Shown here: positions 37,701 to 49,978 of the stretch, piece by piece
Layout: each line of letters starts with the position of its first letter
Position numbering within the stretch: position 1 is the first letter of the stretch
Assembly: GCF_020882245.1 (NCBI RefSeq)
Contig: NC_083597.1
Location: 50,012,152-50,076,151 of the forward strand
DNA from: Rhopalosiphum padi
Lineage: Eukaryota > Arthropoda > Insecta > Hemiptera > Aphididae
Length of the DNA stretch: 64,000 nucleotides
Direction: 5' to 3'
Translations under genes and position numbers: made by a program
The notes under the pieces: generated by a model
What the model saw: only the letters and a program-made list of their open reading frames with translations
Told to the model about the DNA's origin: nothing
Database searches by the model: none

Positions 37701-40700
37701 TTATTTTTATGGCCTTTTTAGTTCTGCTTTTTTTTTTAAATTATATTTTGTTTAAAACGCACAGCATTTATTGTTCTTTATTTTTTGCATGTTCTTTTTA
37801 CATAATTTTTCATCGACAGTCAGCAGTGAGACTGAACCAGAAACTCCACTCTCGATAGGTATGACATCTCTTCTAGTTTCTTTTTACTAAACTTTTATAT
37901 TGTCTAATATTCTTGCGTATGTCGAAAACTAAAAAAATTAAAAATAGTTGATTTAAAAAATGTTAATTTAAGTTTTTGTTTACTTAAACTACTGCATTAA
38001 AAATATTCTATCATATGACAATAGAAAATGTTATAGATCTATTTTATAACTTATTACATTTTTTACATTTATTTAATGTAGTTGTACAGTTCTTTGACTA
38101 TCATAGTATAATTCTATTTTTATTTCTGATATGGAAGTATAGAAATAATATTGTTCAATGCTGTATTTTATTGTATAAAAAAATTATATTTAATTCCATA
38201 AAAAATTTTCTTCATGATCCAAGAGAAATAATTCAATATTTTTTTATACTAAAACTTAAAATATAAACTAATTAATGAATACTACTTAGAAATAGTTAAA
38301 TGAGCTGAGCATATGTGCAACTATTTCATTTATTTTTATCAGTTATATAAAATTAATTTAGAAACTTTTTTAATAGCAATCAGTAATTTATGTATTTTTC
38401 AAAATTAAAATCGATTAAATAAAACAATATTTTTATTCAGGGATAAATATTCACATTGTTGATGTTTTAGTTACTTAACTAAATATTTTAAAACTGGTAG
38501 AGTTATGTACTTATGGTATTTTTTTATAAATTGCAATTAATACTTTATCTTTATGTGTATTATTACTTTTGAATGCTTATTGAAAAATATAAAAATATTC
38601 AATAGTGCTTTAAGAAAAATTTAGAACAAATTTAAGTTTAAAAAAACCAAAATTACTATAACTATTATTATTTTTTTTAAGCACCTATATTTATTAAAAT
38701 GTCTAGCTTTGGAATACAGCTTAAGAATTGTCTATTTGCACAATTGTTTTATTTTAAATAATCGCACTATATTATTGAGCTTTCTTGCATGTATTTAATA
38801 TTTTCATTAAATTCTTTTAAAAAATATTCTTCTCACTATTAGGGAACAAGAAAATATACTAATGTATCTTCCTCTATAACTTCAATATAAGCTGTCATGT
38901 TCGATAAATATTTTAAAAATTCTTTACATGTACAACTTTTATTTAAAATAACAAATTATATTTAACTAAATATAACTTATTTCGTATGTTTTTGCTGCTG
39001 TAACTCAAACAATATGCTCTTGTGTCCGTCTGAAACCATAAAACAGTTAATGATAACTTTTTCGGTAAGACTAACATCTAACTAACAATTTCTTAATGTT
39101 ATGTTTTAATATGTATTAACTATTTTTTTTACTATAACTATTTAAAGGTATGGGAAAGGAAGTTGAGAATCTCATTAAAGAAAATACTGAACTATTGGCT
39201 ACAAAAAATGCTCTCAACATTGTTAAAGATGATTTAATTATTAAAGTTGATGAACTTACAAGGTATTTTATTTTTATTTAATATTATTTAAAAAGTAATT
39301 CACACTGTTCTATTTACAATTCTTTCTAAGGTTTCTTAAATATTTTCATCTCAGAAACATAAATAAATTATAAATTTAAGAAAAGTGTATTTTCCATAGA
39401 CGTATAATATATATCTATGGTGTTTTCCTTGTATTTATAAAATCTATTTTAAAGTTTGATCTATGTCTAATAGCAAATTATTCTTAAAATGGTTATGGAT
39501 TGTACATTTCTTATATATTTTTTATTTTTCATTTTTATTTAGATAAATTATACAATCGGTATAAATTTTAATATTATCATTAACATAAAGGATTACAAAT
39601 GTATAGTGAATTGTAGACTTGGGATTGGGATAAGAACCATCCAGTGATGGCCCTTCAATGTAGTTTTGTTATTACTTTAAGTTTAAGTTTACAGTCATGA
39701 GGCTATTGTCGCTTGAGTCTCTTGCAGGGATTTCTTAGTAAGGAGATAAACAATTGATTTTGAACATGGGGAATAGAATGATTTTGCAGGTGATTTATAA
39801 ATTTAGAGTAGTGAAATTTGCTTGTTTCAATAATTGTAGGAATATGGCAATCAGTATGAAGGATGTAATTTGATATGTATGGAGACACATTAGTAATAAG
39901 TCTTAAAGATTTTGATTCGAAGATTTATATTTTTTGTATGTTCTTTTTTTTTTGGTAGAGCCCCAGAGCTGAATACCATATCACTATATGGATTTTCTTA
40001 TATCTTAAAATAGAAAAACATATATTAAACTCAAATTTAAATAATTTACTATGTATTCGGGAGAAATTAAATTTTATTATATAAATAAGAACTATACTAA
40101 ACAAAAAATCTAAATTTTAACTTTACAACATGCATGTACTTCAGACTATACTTTACCAATGGTTCATAATAATTATTACTTGGTTAAATATAAATTCAAA
40201 TATTTGTTTATAGGTAAACATATTTATAGTACAATGTTTCACAACATACTATATATTCAACACCTTTTATTTCATCGATATAAAATAAAATAAATATCTA
40301 ATGTATATTTAATCGGTGTTGGATTTGGTTTTTGTTTATAAACTATGTGACCAATATTTAATAATTTTAGTTTTATATTTTATTAGATTTAATTCTTGCA
40401 TATTAGATATAAATGTTCACCGATTTCCATTTAAAAAACAGTGTTAGGTACTTTTTGAATAACTTTTAATAATATTTTCATCAAAATTAATGTTTAAAAT
40501 ATTTGGATTTTTCAATTGTTTTTATTTATTTTGAATTAAATTAGTGAGCAACACATTTTGCGCGAAGAGTTAAAAGCTTTGCAAACACTAAATGTTCGTT
40601 TGGCTCAGAAAGCATCTGAAGTTGAGGAAGAGTTAAAAAAAACAAAACAAGAATTAGAACAGCTGAAATTGAACAAATCTGATTCTGATGTAACTATTAT

Positions 40701-43700
40701 ATTTAATTAATTAATTATTCATTACGTTATAAATTAACTTTTGTAACTAATAAAAAAACATAATTTAATATTTAATGATATGTCATTAAATAATAATTTT
40801 GATAAATATTGTTTTATAATGAAGTATTTAAATACAATTTCAGGAAGAAAAATCATATGCAGAACGTAAAAGATTTACCCGTGTTGAAATGGCTAGAGTT
40901 ATTTTAGAACGAAATAAATTCAAAGAACAACTAATGGATTTAGAAGAATCACTTCGTTGGCAAGAAACTGTCCGGGCCATTCGATTGGAGCCAAATGAGA
41001 AAAAAAAACAGGGTGTGTGGAGACTGTAAGTGATTAATTATTTGGTTTCTGAATGGTGTAAAGAGAGTGCTTCATTATCTATCGCACAAAAACCAAATCA
41101 ATCAAAATATGAATATGCACAAATAACTTTTGATTTTGGTATAATTCAGTAGCTTTGTATATTAAATTATTATTATTTTATTTCATATTTGATTTAGTTA
41201 CTTTAACAGAATAAAATATCTCTTACAGTTTCAGCAACTTATTTGGAAGTAGTGTCAAACCAAACGACACTGGACTTGGAAGTGGAGATAGCGGAGGAGG
41301 CGTAGTTACGCGTCCAAGATCAATACATTATGATCCATCATCTCATCAAGTTGGTCCCTCTAGCATAATGAAAAGACGTAGTATGATAGAAGGAGGAAGA
41401 TATAGTAGATATGAAGATGACATGTAAGTATTTTATTATTTAGTTTGTATTTCTCCAGGACTAATCTTTTGCATGGCTATTGGGTTTACTAACAAAACAT
41501 AAAATACATTTATATCGAGCTAAAAATAATGTCTATGCTCATTGCTGAGAATTAAAATACAAATATTTTTTAAACTATTTATGTATTTATTTTCCTTTAA
41601 AATTTTCGGGATAGTGATCTTTATTTTATTTATTCAATAATATTGGTTAATATTCGGTTACAGATTGGAATATTATTTTTATAATTCTAGTCAAACAATA
41701 TCTCGGCATAAACATTTGAACTTTATCATATAATATATGTAAAAATATCCACACATCCAAAAAGAAATTTGATTAGGTTAGTCCTAGAGAAATTTTATGT
41801 ATAACTTTCTATTATTTTAATGAACTTTATTTAATTATATTTAGGTTTAGTGACAAATCTAAGCGTTCTGATCGACGCGTGCATTTTGGCAGAATACGTA
41901 CTCATATTCCTAGAGAAGAAAGTTGGTTACAAGCTTATGGTTGGAGTATGCCAGCTGATCCTTCAAATGGAAGACCCCTTTTAAGTATGCCACATCAATC
42001 TAATAGTCCAAGTACAAACTATCCTGTACCGGTTCTAGTAAACTGTTGTTCACCACTTGCTGATACTGAACCTGGAATGAAGGTGAATATTAATTTAATT
42101 TATACTTCAAAGTTTATTTGTCTAATATAATAATTACTATATTACTAATAAACATCTTTTTTTTTTTTATAAATCCAAGCCAGATATCTATTCTAGTTTC
42201 TAAGTTTAATAACACCATTTATAATTTTTTTTTTTATTATTATTGTTTAAACTTTGTTTTACAATTAGTTTTGAAAATTAAAATATTAGTTTAAAAATAA
42301 TTTGTAATTAATTGACTGATGATTAAAGAAAGATAAAACATGAAGTATATTATATTTTTGTTAAAATGAAAATATACTTTGGATATTCAATGAAATAATG
42401 AAGTATTTAAAAAGGGAAAATTAGTAAATACATTATGGAAATAATTTATAGGGAATTTTAATTAAGAGCATAATATGAGTAATGTTACAAATTATAGGGT
42501 TGTTCTAAAGTGCGCAAAAGAGAGAAGTAAGGTGTAGCTTAATAATCAGAAATGAAAATACAAAACATTTATAAATAAACCTTTAATTTGTATTATTTAA
42601 GTGCCTAAAAATATTTAAAATTATATTTCAATTAAAAACTGAATGTTATGATTTTTGGTAGCCAGTCAAAATTATGGACTAAAAAAAAAAAACTAATTTT
42701 TGGAAGAACTATCAAGAATTTATTTACATATTTACTAGTTTAAACTAAAAATTGTATTACATATTATTGTATTAATTTAAAGGTTTTTTATAAAGTAACT
42801 TGTTTATTATATAAATAAATAATTAAATAGTACTATTATTTTGAACATTTAACTAAATATTTTTGTTTATCTTAGATGTGGTGCGCTACAGGAGTTAATC
42901 TTAGTGGAGGTGTTACCAAAGATGGTGGTGAAATTGTTGGGGCTAGTGTATTTTACAATAATAATAATAATAATAATATGGAAGAACCCATTAGTAAAAA
43001 CTCAGAATTTCAAACTACAATTGATGAAAGCTTAGAAATGAAAAAATTAGATGAAGAGTTAAAAGTAATATTTTGTTTCAATTTTTCTATAATTACTATG
43101 TATTTATATTAACTTATTAATTTAATTCTTTTAGGAAAATAGTAGATCAAACGTTGAATCAGAACTAGTTCTATCGTCACTTATTTGGATATGTACTACA
43201 ACTAATAATAATACTAAAGTAGTTATTATTGATGCCAATAAACCTGATATTGTATTAGAGACATTTCATATTTCCTGCCAAGCTCATATTGGTTGTATTG
43301 CTTCAGTACCAGGTAAATAATATAATCTATACTCTGTTTAGAAAAAAACGCATTGCAGCACGATTAAAATCTGTTTTTCTGTGCATCTCCACTTTGACAC
43401 CCTGCCATCGAAATCAGTTCGATTATAGCGGATTGTCGCATGGGGGTGTGCAGAATTTGCTGGACAGAGTATAATATATAGTATGTGTTATAGAAGTATA
43501 AAAACTATATATTTTATATTTGTCCTGTATGACCTATATTTCTTACTAAACCTTATGAACACACTTTTTATGATTATAACATTCACACTAAATGTGTTTT
43601 ACAATATTTTATAGGGGCTTTAGAAAATGATTATGTGGATAATGATGTTATAAATTGTGAGCCTGAACAAACTGAAGAAGTTACTGAAGAAGACAAGCAA

Positions 43701-46700
43701 TTACCAAAAGATAAAAAATCAGATGTTGAAATCGGCAAAATTATGTTTGTTAGTTGTGCAGCTGGTAGTGAAGAAACTTATTTAGATGATAGTCATAAAG
43801 CAGATGAAATATTAAGTGACATCAACTCTGATAAGGTTGATGATGGTAATTATCTATTATTTTTATGATGGCTTTTATTTTTTAATGCCTGAATTGCTGC
43901 TTGTTGTGTTTGTGCTATTGTTTGTATTTTGCTCTTAGAAGATAGCATATCAGATTCTGTTCAAGCAGATAATAATAGCTGTGAAATACCAAGAAGACCT
44001 AGCCTATTGAAAGAAGGTATCATAAAGGATGGAATATCTGACCCTCTGAATGGTAATTGATTTCTAAATAAAATTTCTATTATTAATAGAACATATACTT
44101 TATATTTGTCTTATGAATAATAATAATCTCATAATTTTATTTTATGACTAAAGTAATTTAAATTAATTTTAAATTATAACTAAATAACCCCATTTGACTT
44201 TTTTAAACAAAAATTAATAATAACGACATAACTACATTGATGATAGACATGATAGAAAAGAAATATAAAAAAAATAGAATTTTAAATGTAGTTTGCACAA
44301 TTTTCCATAAAAAAAACTATAGCCTGGACCTGTCCAATTTTTATTTGACTTTTTTTTTTTTTTTTTATCACAAATAAAAATGTTATTAATATTTATTATT
44401 AAATATTATTATCATACCCATGTGATAGAACAAATCTTCCCTAATATTTATAAATACACTACACACTACAGAACAAAACGAGCCTACCCAATTATTTTGT
44501 GCTGGACACGCCACTGTAGCTTTTTCATTAATTTAGAAACACATTAACTTTTCTTGATGTTAAAATGTATTTAATTATTGTTACTAATTATCAATGTATT
44601 TCAAACTATCATTCAAATATTTCTATTTGATAGTTAAACGGCTTTATGTATTCTATTGAGAAAACAATGTATAGTACAATGTTTTTATACTAAGAGTTTT
44701 AATTTCCATACTCTTGTAGGTGGGCAGTTATATTATTTTAATTATATTTAAACATTGATGATTAATATGAGTTACAAAATTAATTTTTAAGTTATTTCAT
44801 AATATTCTGTTTACTTCACAATAAATAAATATCATGAAAAATGTATTTACATGTATCTTGTCTGTTAGGTTAAGGCTTTGCAAGCTTTATACTAATTGGT
44901 GTTTGTGAAAGTTAATAGATTTATTATAATTTAAGCACTGGTGTGGTTGTATTTCATTTGTTTTTTGTTTAGATGTCTTTATTACTAGTATTAACTATTT
45001 ATTGATTTTTAGTTCTGAGTTGTAATTTATTTGAGTTTATACATGTTTAGGTAATATTAAGTAAAATTATGTTGAGTTAATATTTTTAATTTTTATATAT
45101 CATTATTAACTATTCTAATTTATTTATATTAATTATTTATATTATTCATCTATTTTAGAAAACGGAATAGCAAAAGAAGATCTAGATAATATGTCAAGTG
45201 TCTTACCTACTATCTGGTTAGGATTTGAAAATGGTTGTATATTTGTACATTCTGCTAAGTCACAGTGGAGGCGATGTTTACACTCAGTAAAATTAAAAGA
45301 TGCTGTGTTGAGTATCATGTAAGGATATTTTACCTTTATCAAAATTAGTATATTTGGTTTAATGATATTTTATTTTTAGCTATGTTGATGGTCGTGTTTT
45401 ATGTGCTTTGGCTAATGGAACAGTAGTTGTATTTCGGCGTGATGATGAAGGTCGATGGGATTTAAGCAAATATCATAGTGTGACATTAGGACCGCCTCAA
45501 AATGCAGCTCGATGCCTAGTATCAGTAAATAGCAAACGAGTTTGGTGTGGTTATAAAAACAAAGTACACATTATTCATCCACGTTCATTAGTTGTTATTG
45601 TATGTATAATAAATATTAATAATTTATGGTATGATATTTTTGAAATAAAATATATAATTATGAAATTATTTATAAATATTTTAGCATACATTAGAAGCAC
45701 ATCCTCATAAAGAAAGTAAAGTTCGCACCATGGTTTGGGTAGGAGACGGCGTTTGGGTATCCATAAGACTTGACTCAACAATAAGACTTTATCATGCATA
45801 TAATTATAATCATTTACAAGATGTTGATGTACAACCATTTATTATCAAAATGCTAGGTAAACCTTTTTTTCTATAATTAATTAATAAACAAAAAAATTTT
45901 CTTAAATTTAATTGAATGAATGAAAAATTTTTATGAACAGGATCCGATAAACCACAACTATCGTGTATTAGGATAACAGCAATGCTAGTTGCTTCTAACA
46001 GGCTATGGATTGGAACTGGAATTGGTGTAGTTATATCTGTCCCTCTTTTAGATAGTAAGATATATTTATTTACTTTACATAGAATTAAATTGTTTAGTTT
46101 TTCTCTTAATTTTTTTTTTTTCTATGTTTAGAAGGTCTCTTAGGATTTCCAATTAATAAAGAAGTGAAAGTATATTCTGAACCAAAAACTCAAGAGATAA
46201 CACCAAGTAGTTTCATACCATATTGCTCAATGGCCCACGCTCAACTATCAGTACACGGATTTAGAGATTCAGTCAAGTTTTTTGTATCTGTACCAGGTAA
46301 ATTAAATGAATTAACAAATTTCTGAAATTTTAAAATGTCTGATATTTATATTTATAAGATATTTATTTTAAATCGTTCAATAACAAATTTAACGTATTAT
46401 ACAATTTAAACTTAAAAATAAACATAAAAAAAATGGTTATAATAATTAATGGTTACATATAATATTTGTGCATATTGTTTTAATTTCCCAAATAAGGACA
46501 TGTTATAAATAATATATTATAATAATATGAGTTGGTTTTTCTACTTTTATTTCTTCTCATTAAAGTTATTACAAAACTAATCGATAAATTAAATGTTTAA
46601 CAACATAATTATAAATAAGTGATTTCACAATGGTGCAATTAGACCTAAGATCTTGGTATGCTAAAAATTATGCAGGCCCCATGTTCCTCAAACTTAACAT

Positions 46701-49700
46701 GATGCCAATATTTAATTCAAATTGTTAATACATGTTTCAAATAAATGTTCAACAGATTTTGCTATTATTTTCAATAACTCTATTTTATAATTTTATAACA
46801 ATTTGTTTTATATAATGTCTATCAAAGATTGCTGGGAATTTGAATTTATTATATTGGAGGTTGAAGAGTAATAACGTCACTGTCTATTAATTTTACAATT
46901 TAATCCCTGTGATGTATAAAACCATATAAATTAACTTCTAATTTACTTATAATAAACACATCACCTTTATAACCCAAAACTCACCTTACAAAACATTTAA
47001 GTATTTATATCTATTGTTATAAATTGTTATAAACCAACCATTCTAATAACACTTCCTATGGTAGGATTGCCATTCATAAAATCTGTCATATTTTATCTAT
47101 TTCTGTCCAGATTTTTTGGAATCCTGTATTCTAGTTATTAACTTAAATAAAATTCACATTATTATAGCTGAAATCTACTTTTCTTCTAAACATATATTTA
47201 CAAATTAATATATTTGGTAACAATTTTATAATTTTATTGATGACAAGTGGTAACTAATGCTAACATATTCTATGGTGTATGCTGTCTCGATAATTTTTAT
47301 GGAGTTGCCCTAAATAGTTTTGTATTAATAAATCAATTTAAAATTCTAACTTCACGCCTAACTTACTAACAAATCTCATTCTGTGAAAACCTATATATTT
47401 TATAAATACCTTTATTTATTGCAATGGTTGGTTCCTAATCACATTTATTATAATACTAACACCTTCTTGAACAAAATTCTGACTAATTCTTTTGTTCTAC
47501 TAACAATCAATGTTTTCTCCCTTCCTACATTCAAAATTATTTAATTATACTACTGATGAGTAAAAATGTAATGATCTTGTAAATTAAAATCAAGTGGCAA
47601 TTTAGGATCTATCGGTAAACAATTTTATTAATATCATCCAAGTTGCTATATGATCTTCCTAATTCTTATTTCTTTCTACATCTGAATCTTTTAGTATGCC
47701 AGAACACATTCATGGAATTGTTGTAAGAAACACAAATCTTGTTGCGTCCCGTATATAATTTTAATAAATGTATGACGCGACCTCGATATTCTCCTATCTG
47801 GGCCAGAGTGGCAGTGTGTACGACTGAGGAGAAGCGCAGGCGCTAGGGCCGTGTCATGTATTTAATGCCAAATAACTAAATAATTAATGTTAATTGAGTC
47901 CCATAGTATTGGTTCTATAAGTAGTTAAGAGCATTTTGAGGTTCAAACACTTCAAACTTACCACTGGGTGCATAATTATTATACAAGAAAAATTAAAATA
48001 AATGTAATCTGTTTAGCTGATTTATTATACATTTATATAATTTTCTTCTGATTTTCATTAAAGCTCTGTCAGCTGTAAAATTATAAATAATTGCATAATA
48101 ACTAAATACATTTTTATTTTTATTGTAGGATCTGGAGGTTTTTCTGCTGCATCTGCCATTCAACAAGACGAACCAATTGTTGAAAGTGTCCCTGATGCCG
48201 AACATTTGACATCCACATTGATTATTGCTGGTGGTGAAGGTTATATAGACTTTAGATCTGGTAAGTGCATTATTTATAATAATTGTTTATTTAAAATAAA
48301 AGATTTGTCGGAACAGAAATATTTAAAATGTTTTGTCTGTAGCCGATGGGGAAGAAACGAATGATGCAACTTGTCATTTGCTCGCTTGGTCTATGTTGTC
48401 TAGAATTATTCAACAGGACAATTGCTAAAAAGTTATAAAAATTTCCCTCAAATATTAAAATGGTATTTATAATTATCGGTCCATAATTTTAGCTTTGATT
48501 TTCTCTTTTGATACTGATGTGGTTTAACTTCTTGATTTCTGTCTTAAAATATTATCATTTTTATTAGCACTAATAGTTTAAATATAATTTAATAAAATTA
48601 ATCTATTATGTCATATCTAAACACACCAATACACCATAGTTTGTTTAGTAACAGCCAATAGGTAATAAACCAAACAGTTTAAATTTATTTATTTACTATT
48701 TCTTGTTTAATAAAAAAAAAAACTATTTATTGTTGGCTGAATATTGTAAAATTATAAAAATTACTTCTAAAATGTCATTGACTTCAATTCCCAATATATA
48801 TATATAATTATTAAGCACATTAGTTGTCCTGGAAATAAATATACATCATTGTTTAATATTAACTTTATACAGGTTCACATAATTGTACAAAATTAGTCAA
48901 ATTATAGAAAAATAGTACCCATAGTAAAATTGAACAATTGTTAGTATTCCAAAAAGTGATAAGTAATGATAGACAAAAAATATCATTATTATAAAACCAA
49001 TACATTCATTGCTCTATTTATAATATAAAAGAAACTTACTAATAGGGGTATTTATGTCCTTCCATAATTTCAATGAAAAAACTGGGATTGCTGAAGCCTA
49101 TTATTTTTTCAATTAGTCTACAAGTAGCATAAATTATGAAACTCCTAAGCTTTCTCTAATTTTTGCCTACTTTTAACACACAATTATAATGTTGTGCCAA
49201 ATTTGAATGGTATGCTAATATTTTATTTTTACTTTAATTATATCTATTATATTATCTTGTACAGGAACAATTAAGTGTAAATATACAAATCACAATTTTT
49301 TTTCTTTTCACTAATATTTATCTGATGGCATGTAAAATTGTTTTAAAGCTTAATAAAATAACCAAATGTTGGCACTAGAGATAAAAAAATCACTTCTGCT
49401 ATACATTGTATAATGTACAGGTTGGTTCTTTAAATATCCATTATATTATAATAAAATATTTAAAAATAAAAATACATTACTCAGTATACAGCATAATAAT
49501 TGTGCTAAGTGAATCATCCAGTAAACGTATACAGTGTATTCAAATTATAGTATATTAATTCAATATTATAATCATTTTATGATTACTTGATTCATGGTTG
49601 TAATATTGATAATGTTGTATAAAAATGACTTTTATTCCTACAAAAATGTTGAGTATATGTAAATCATGAACCAATATCTATCTTACTTCATGATGTAAAT

Positions 49701-49978
49701 CAAAAACAATAATACATTTAAACACAAGTATACAATCAATGAAATAATAAAATTCATGATAATTATTGATTAGAATGTGTTTTCTAACAAATGTGTTTAC
49801 AATTGAAAATATATTTTTATTTAATAGTATTAATAAATAAATTCGTTTTTTAGATGAACAAGGAGATGGTGACTACTTTGATCGAACAGAAAAAAATCAA
49901 TTATTCCTTTGGGGAGTTCATTCAGAAGCTAAAAATAAAGCAAGATTGGATGTCAATTCACTAAATAATACAATTTAG
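31762..49978 (+). CDS. syd: JIP3 / Sunday driver, motor-cargo and JNK scaffold (complete)
   Basis: Exons: 31762-32055, 33029-33149, 35714-35903, 35971-36127, 37105-37298, 37372-37466, 37616-37651, 37820-37858, 39148-39262, 40545-40689, 40844-41025, 41229-41423, 41845-42082, 42876-43064, 43135-43312, 43615-43845, 43939-44052, 45159-45318, 45380-45599, 45685-45856, 45941-46054, 46132-46296, 48129-48260, then either 48343-48428 (1,253 aa) or 49854-49978 (1,266 aa). TAA immediately precedes the ATG. Order: RH1 domain (VQSLAGSIYQEFEKMISKYD), coiled coils, GMGKEVENLIKENTELLATK leucine zipper, RH2 domain (RKRFTRVEMARVILERNKFK, about residues 470-500), LQAYGWSMP, WCATGVNLSGG, then a WD40-like propeller (WLGFENG, VWCGYKNKVHIIHP, GDGVWVSIRLDSTIRLYHA, SSFIPYCSMAHAQL, GGEGYIDFRS). 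The family links kinesin-1 and dynein/dynactin to axonal cargo and scaffolds JNK signalling. Confidence 0.96.
33203..33417. mobile_element. piggyBac-like MITE remnant
   Basis: Right end reads ggacgctaatgggttaa, ending in GGGTTAA as in TTAA-targeting elements. The left end (ttagtgcccaa) is the matching inverted end but has lost its TTAACC. An inner hairpin gttgccacatggcaac lies near the left and a degraded counterpart near the right. It sits in JIP3 intron 2. Confidence 0.45.
33697..34112. mobile_element. Foldback element in JIP3 intron 2
   Basis: Two arms of about 130-150 bp in inverted orientation. The left arm carries cattttctctgta, cataatataggaacaaagag, ttctggttcag and gggcaaagg; the right arm, at about 33,976-34,112, is its reverse complement with scattered changes. 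A spacer of about 130 bp separates them. There is no open frame. It is a long-arm MITE of unknown family. Confidence 0.75.
34731..35394. mobile_element. 664-bp inverted-repeat element in JIP3 intron 2
   Basis: Left end cagtgaaacctccctttacg followed by gacactt; right end, inward, cagtgaaacctctaaatact followed by ggacact. A CAGTGAAACCTC end with a nearby GGACAC block is a common form of Tc1/mariner- or pogo-derived elements in insects. The interior is AT-rich with no transposase. The target duplication is not clear. Confidence 0.75.
36372..36790. mobile_element. Near-perfect palindromic foldback element in JIP3 intron 4
   Basis: Arms of about 190-215 bp meet almost directly at about 36,567 (aatattaaatatttg centre). 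Matching blocks are gtaaattttgttcaccagtt, agtgtgcttttagtttt, ttctctcattggttttt and ttttaatttttaagtgag, each with its reverse complement in the other arm, plus outer ends gcgcacacatgtgttg and caacacacgcatgtg. A transcript would form one very long hairpin. No open frame. Confidence 0.8.
37616..37651 (+). other. JIP3 microexon 7 (36 nt, frame-neutral)
   Basis: Twelve codons giving NWVHPGDYASS with split glycine/valine codons at each side. Acceptor tatatgttttag and donor gtatga are good. Both flanking introns are phase 1 and the length is a multiple of three, so it can be skipped without a frameshift. Confidence 0.85.
37820..37858 (+). other. JIP3 microexon 8 (39 nt, frame-neutral)
   Basis: Thirteen codons giving SSETEPETPLSI. 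It is again phase 1 on both sides, 168 nt after microexon 7, with acceptor catcgacag and donor gtatga. It inserts a serine/threonine- and acid-rich linker just before the GMGKEVENL leucine-zipper segment. Either or both microexons could be cassette exons. Confidence 0.85.
37859..39147. other. JIP3 intron 8, nothing recognised
   Basis: AT-rich intron of about 1.3 kb. One short open frame (38,015-38,266) is composition-driven and has no motif. I see no element ends or RNA gene. Confidence 0.5.
39520..40003 (-). mobile_element. Decayed LINE 3' end, same family as the CIP2A-intron copy
   Basis: Read on the minus strand: YGIQL-like tatggtattcagctctggggc at about 39,990, then an open stretch (39,888-39,703) with HTDCHIPTIIETSKFHYSKF and NPCKRLKRQ, then a 3' UTR with catcactggatggttcttatc that matches cattactggatggcttctcat in the copy at 25,857-26,686, ending in an A-rich tail near 39,520. 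The frame shifts between blocks, so it is dead and older than the first copy. It lies antisense in JIP3 intron 9. Confidence 0.8.
42083..42875. other. JIP3 intron 13, nothing recognised
   Basis: AT-rich intron with no open frame or element. The intron at 44,053-45,158 is similar; it has a pyrimidine run near 44,350 and a short segment (cctggacctgtcc ... gctggacacgccactg) that may be an eroded transposon. Confidence 0.45.
46297..48128. other. JIP3 intron 22 with a GC-rich island
   Basis: The longest downstream intron. Most is AT-rich without a recognisable element, but 47,745-47,860 is distinctly GC-rich (gttgcgtcccgtat, gacgcgacctcgatattctc, gagaagcgcaggcgctaggg). It has no frame or known motif. 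It may be an insertion or a solo LTR fragment, or a regulatory island. The open frame at 47,993-48,205 on the minus strand is the shadow of exon 23. Confidence 0.45.
48343..48428 (+). other. JIP3 alternative last exon A
   Basis: Acceptor ttttgtctgtag, phase 1 from exon 23. It encodes ADGEETNDATCHLLAWSMLS and then RIIQQDNC, stop at 48,426-48,428. GEETNDATCHLLAW aligns with the family tail (GDGEDDE...HIIVWQV), the last strand of the propeller. AATAAA lies at 48,591-48,596, about 165 nt downstream, in support of a genuine terminal exon. Confidence 0.75.
48429..49853. other. Segment between the two JIP3 last exons
   Basis: 3' UTR of form A (with AATAAA at 48,591) and intron of form B. AT-rich, with no recognised element or gene. 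Confidence 0.5.
49854..49978 (+). other. JIP3 alternative last exon B
   Basis: Acceptor attcgttttttag, also phase 1 from exon 23, so it is interchangeable with exon A. It encodes DEQGDGDYFDRTEKNQLFLW and then GVHSEAKNKARLDVNSLNNT plus I, stop at 49,976-49,978. QLFLWGV parallels HLLAWSM of exon A, so both finish the same propeller strand with a different tail. A candidate AATAAA is at 50,569. Confidence 0.75.

Noticed and set aside
45575..45838. Minus-strand frame of 87 codons
   Set aside because: Antisense to JIP3 exons 19-20, including an intron; not a separate gene.
46620..47600. Possible LTR-retrotransposon remnant in JIP3 intron 22
   Set aside because: I could not find paired LTRs, a primer-binding site or any gag/pol motif; reported only as an intron with a GC-rich island.
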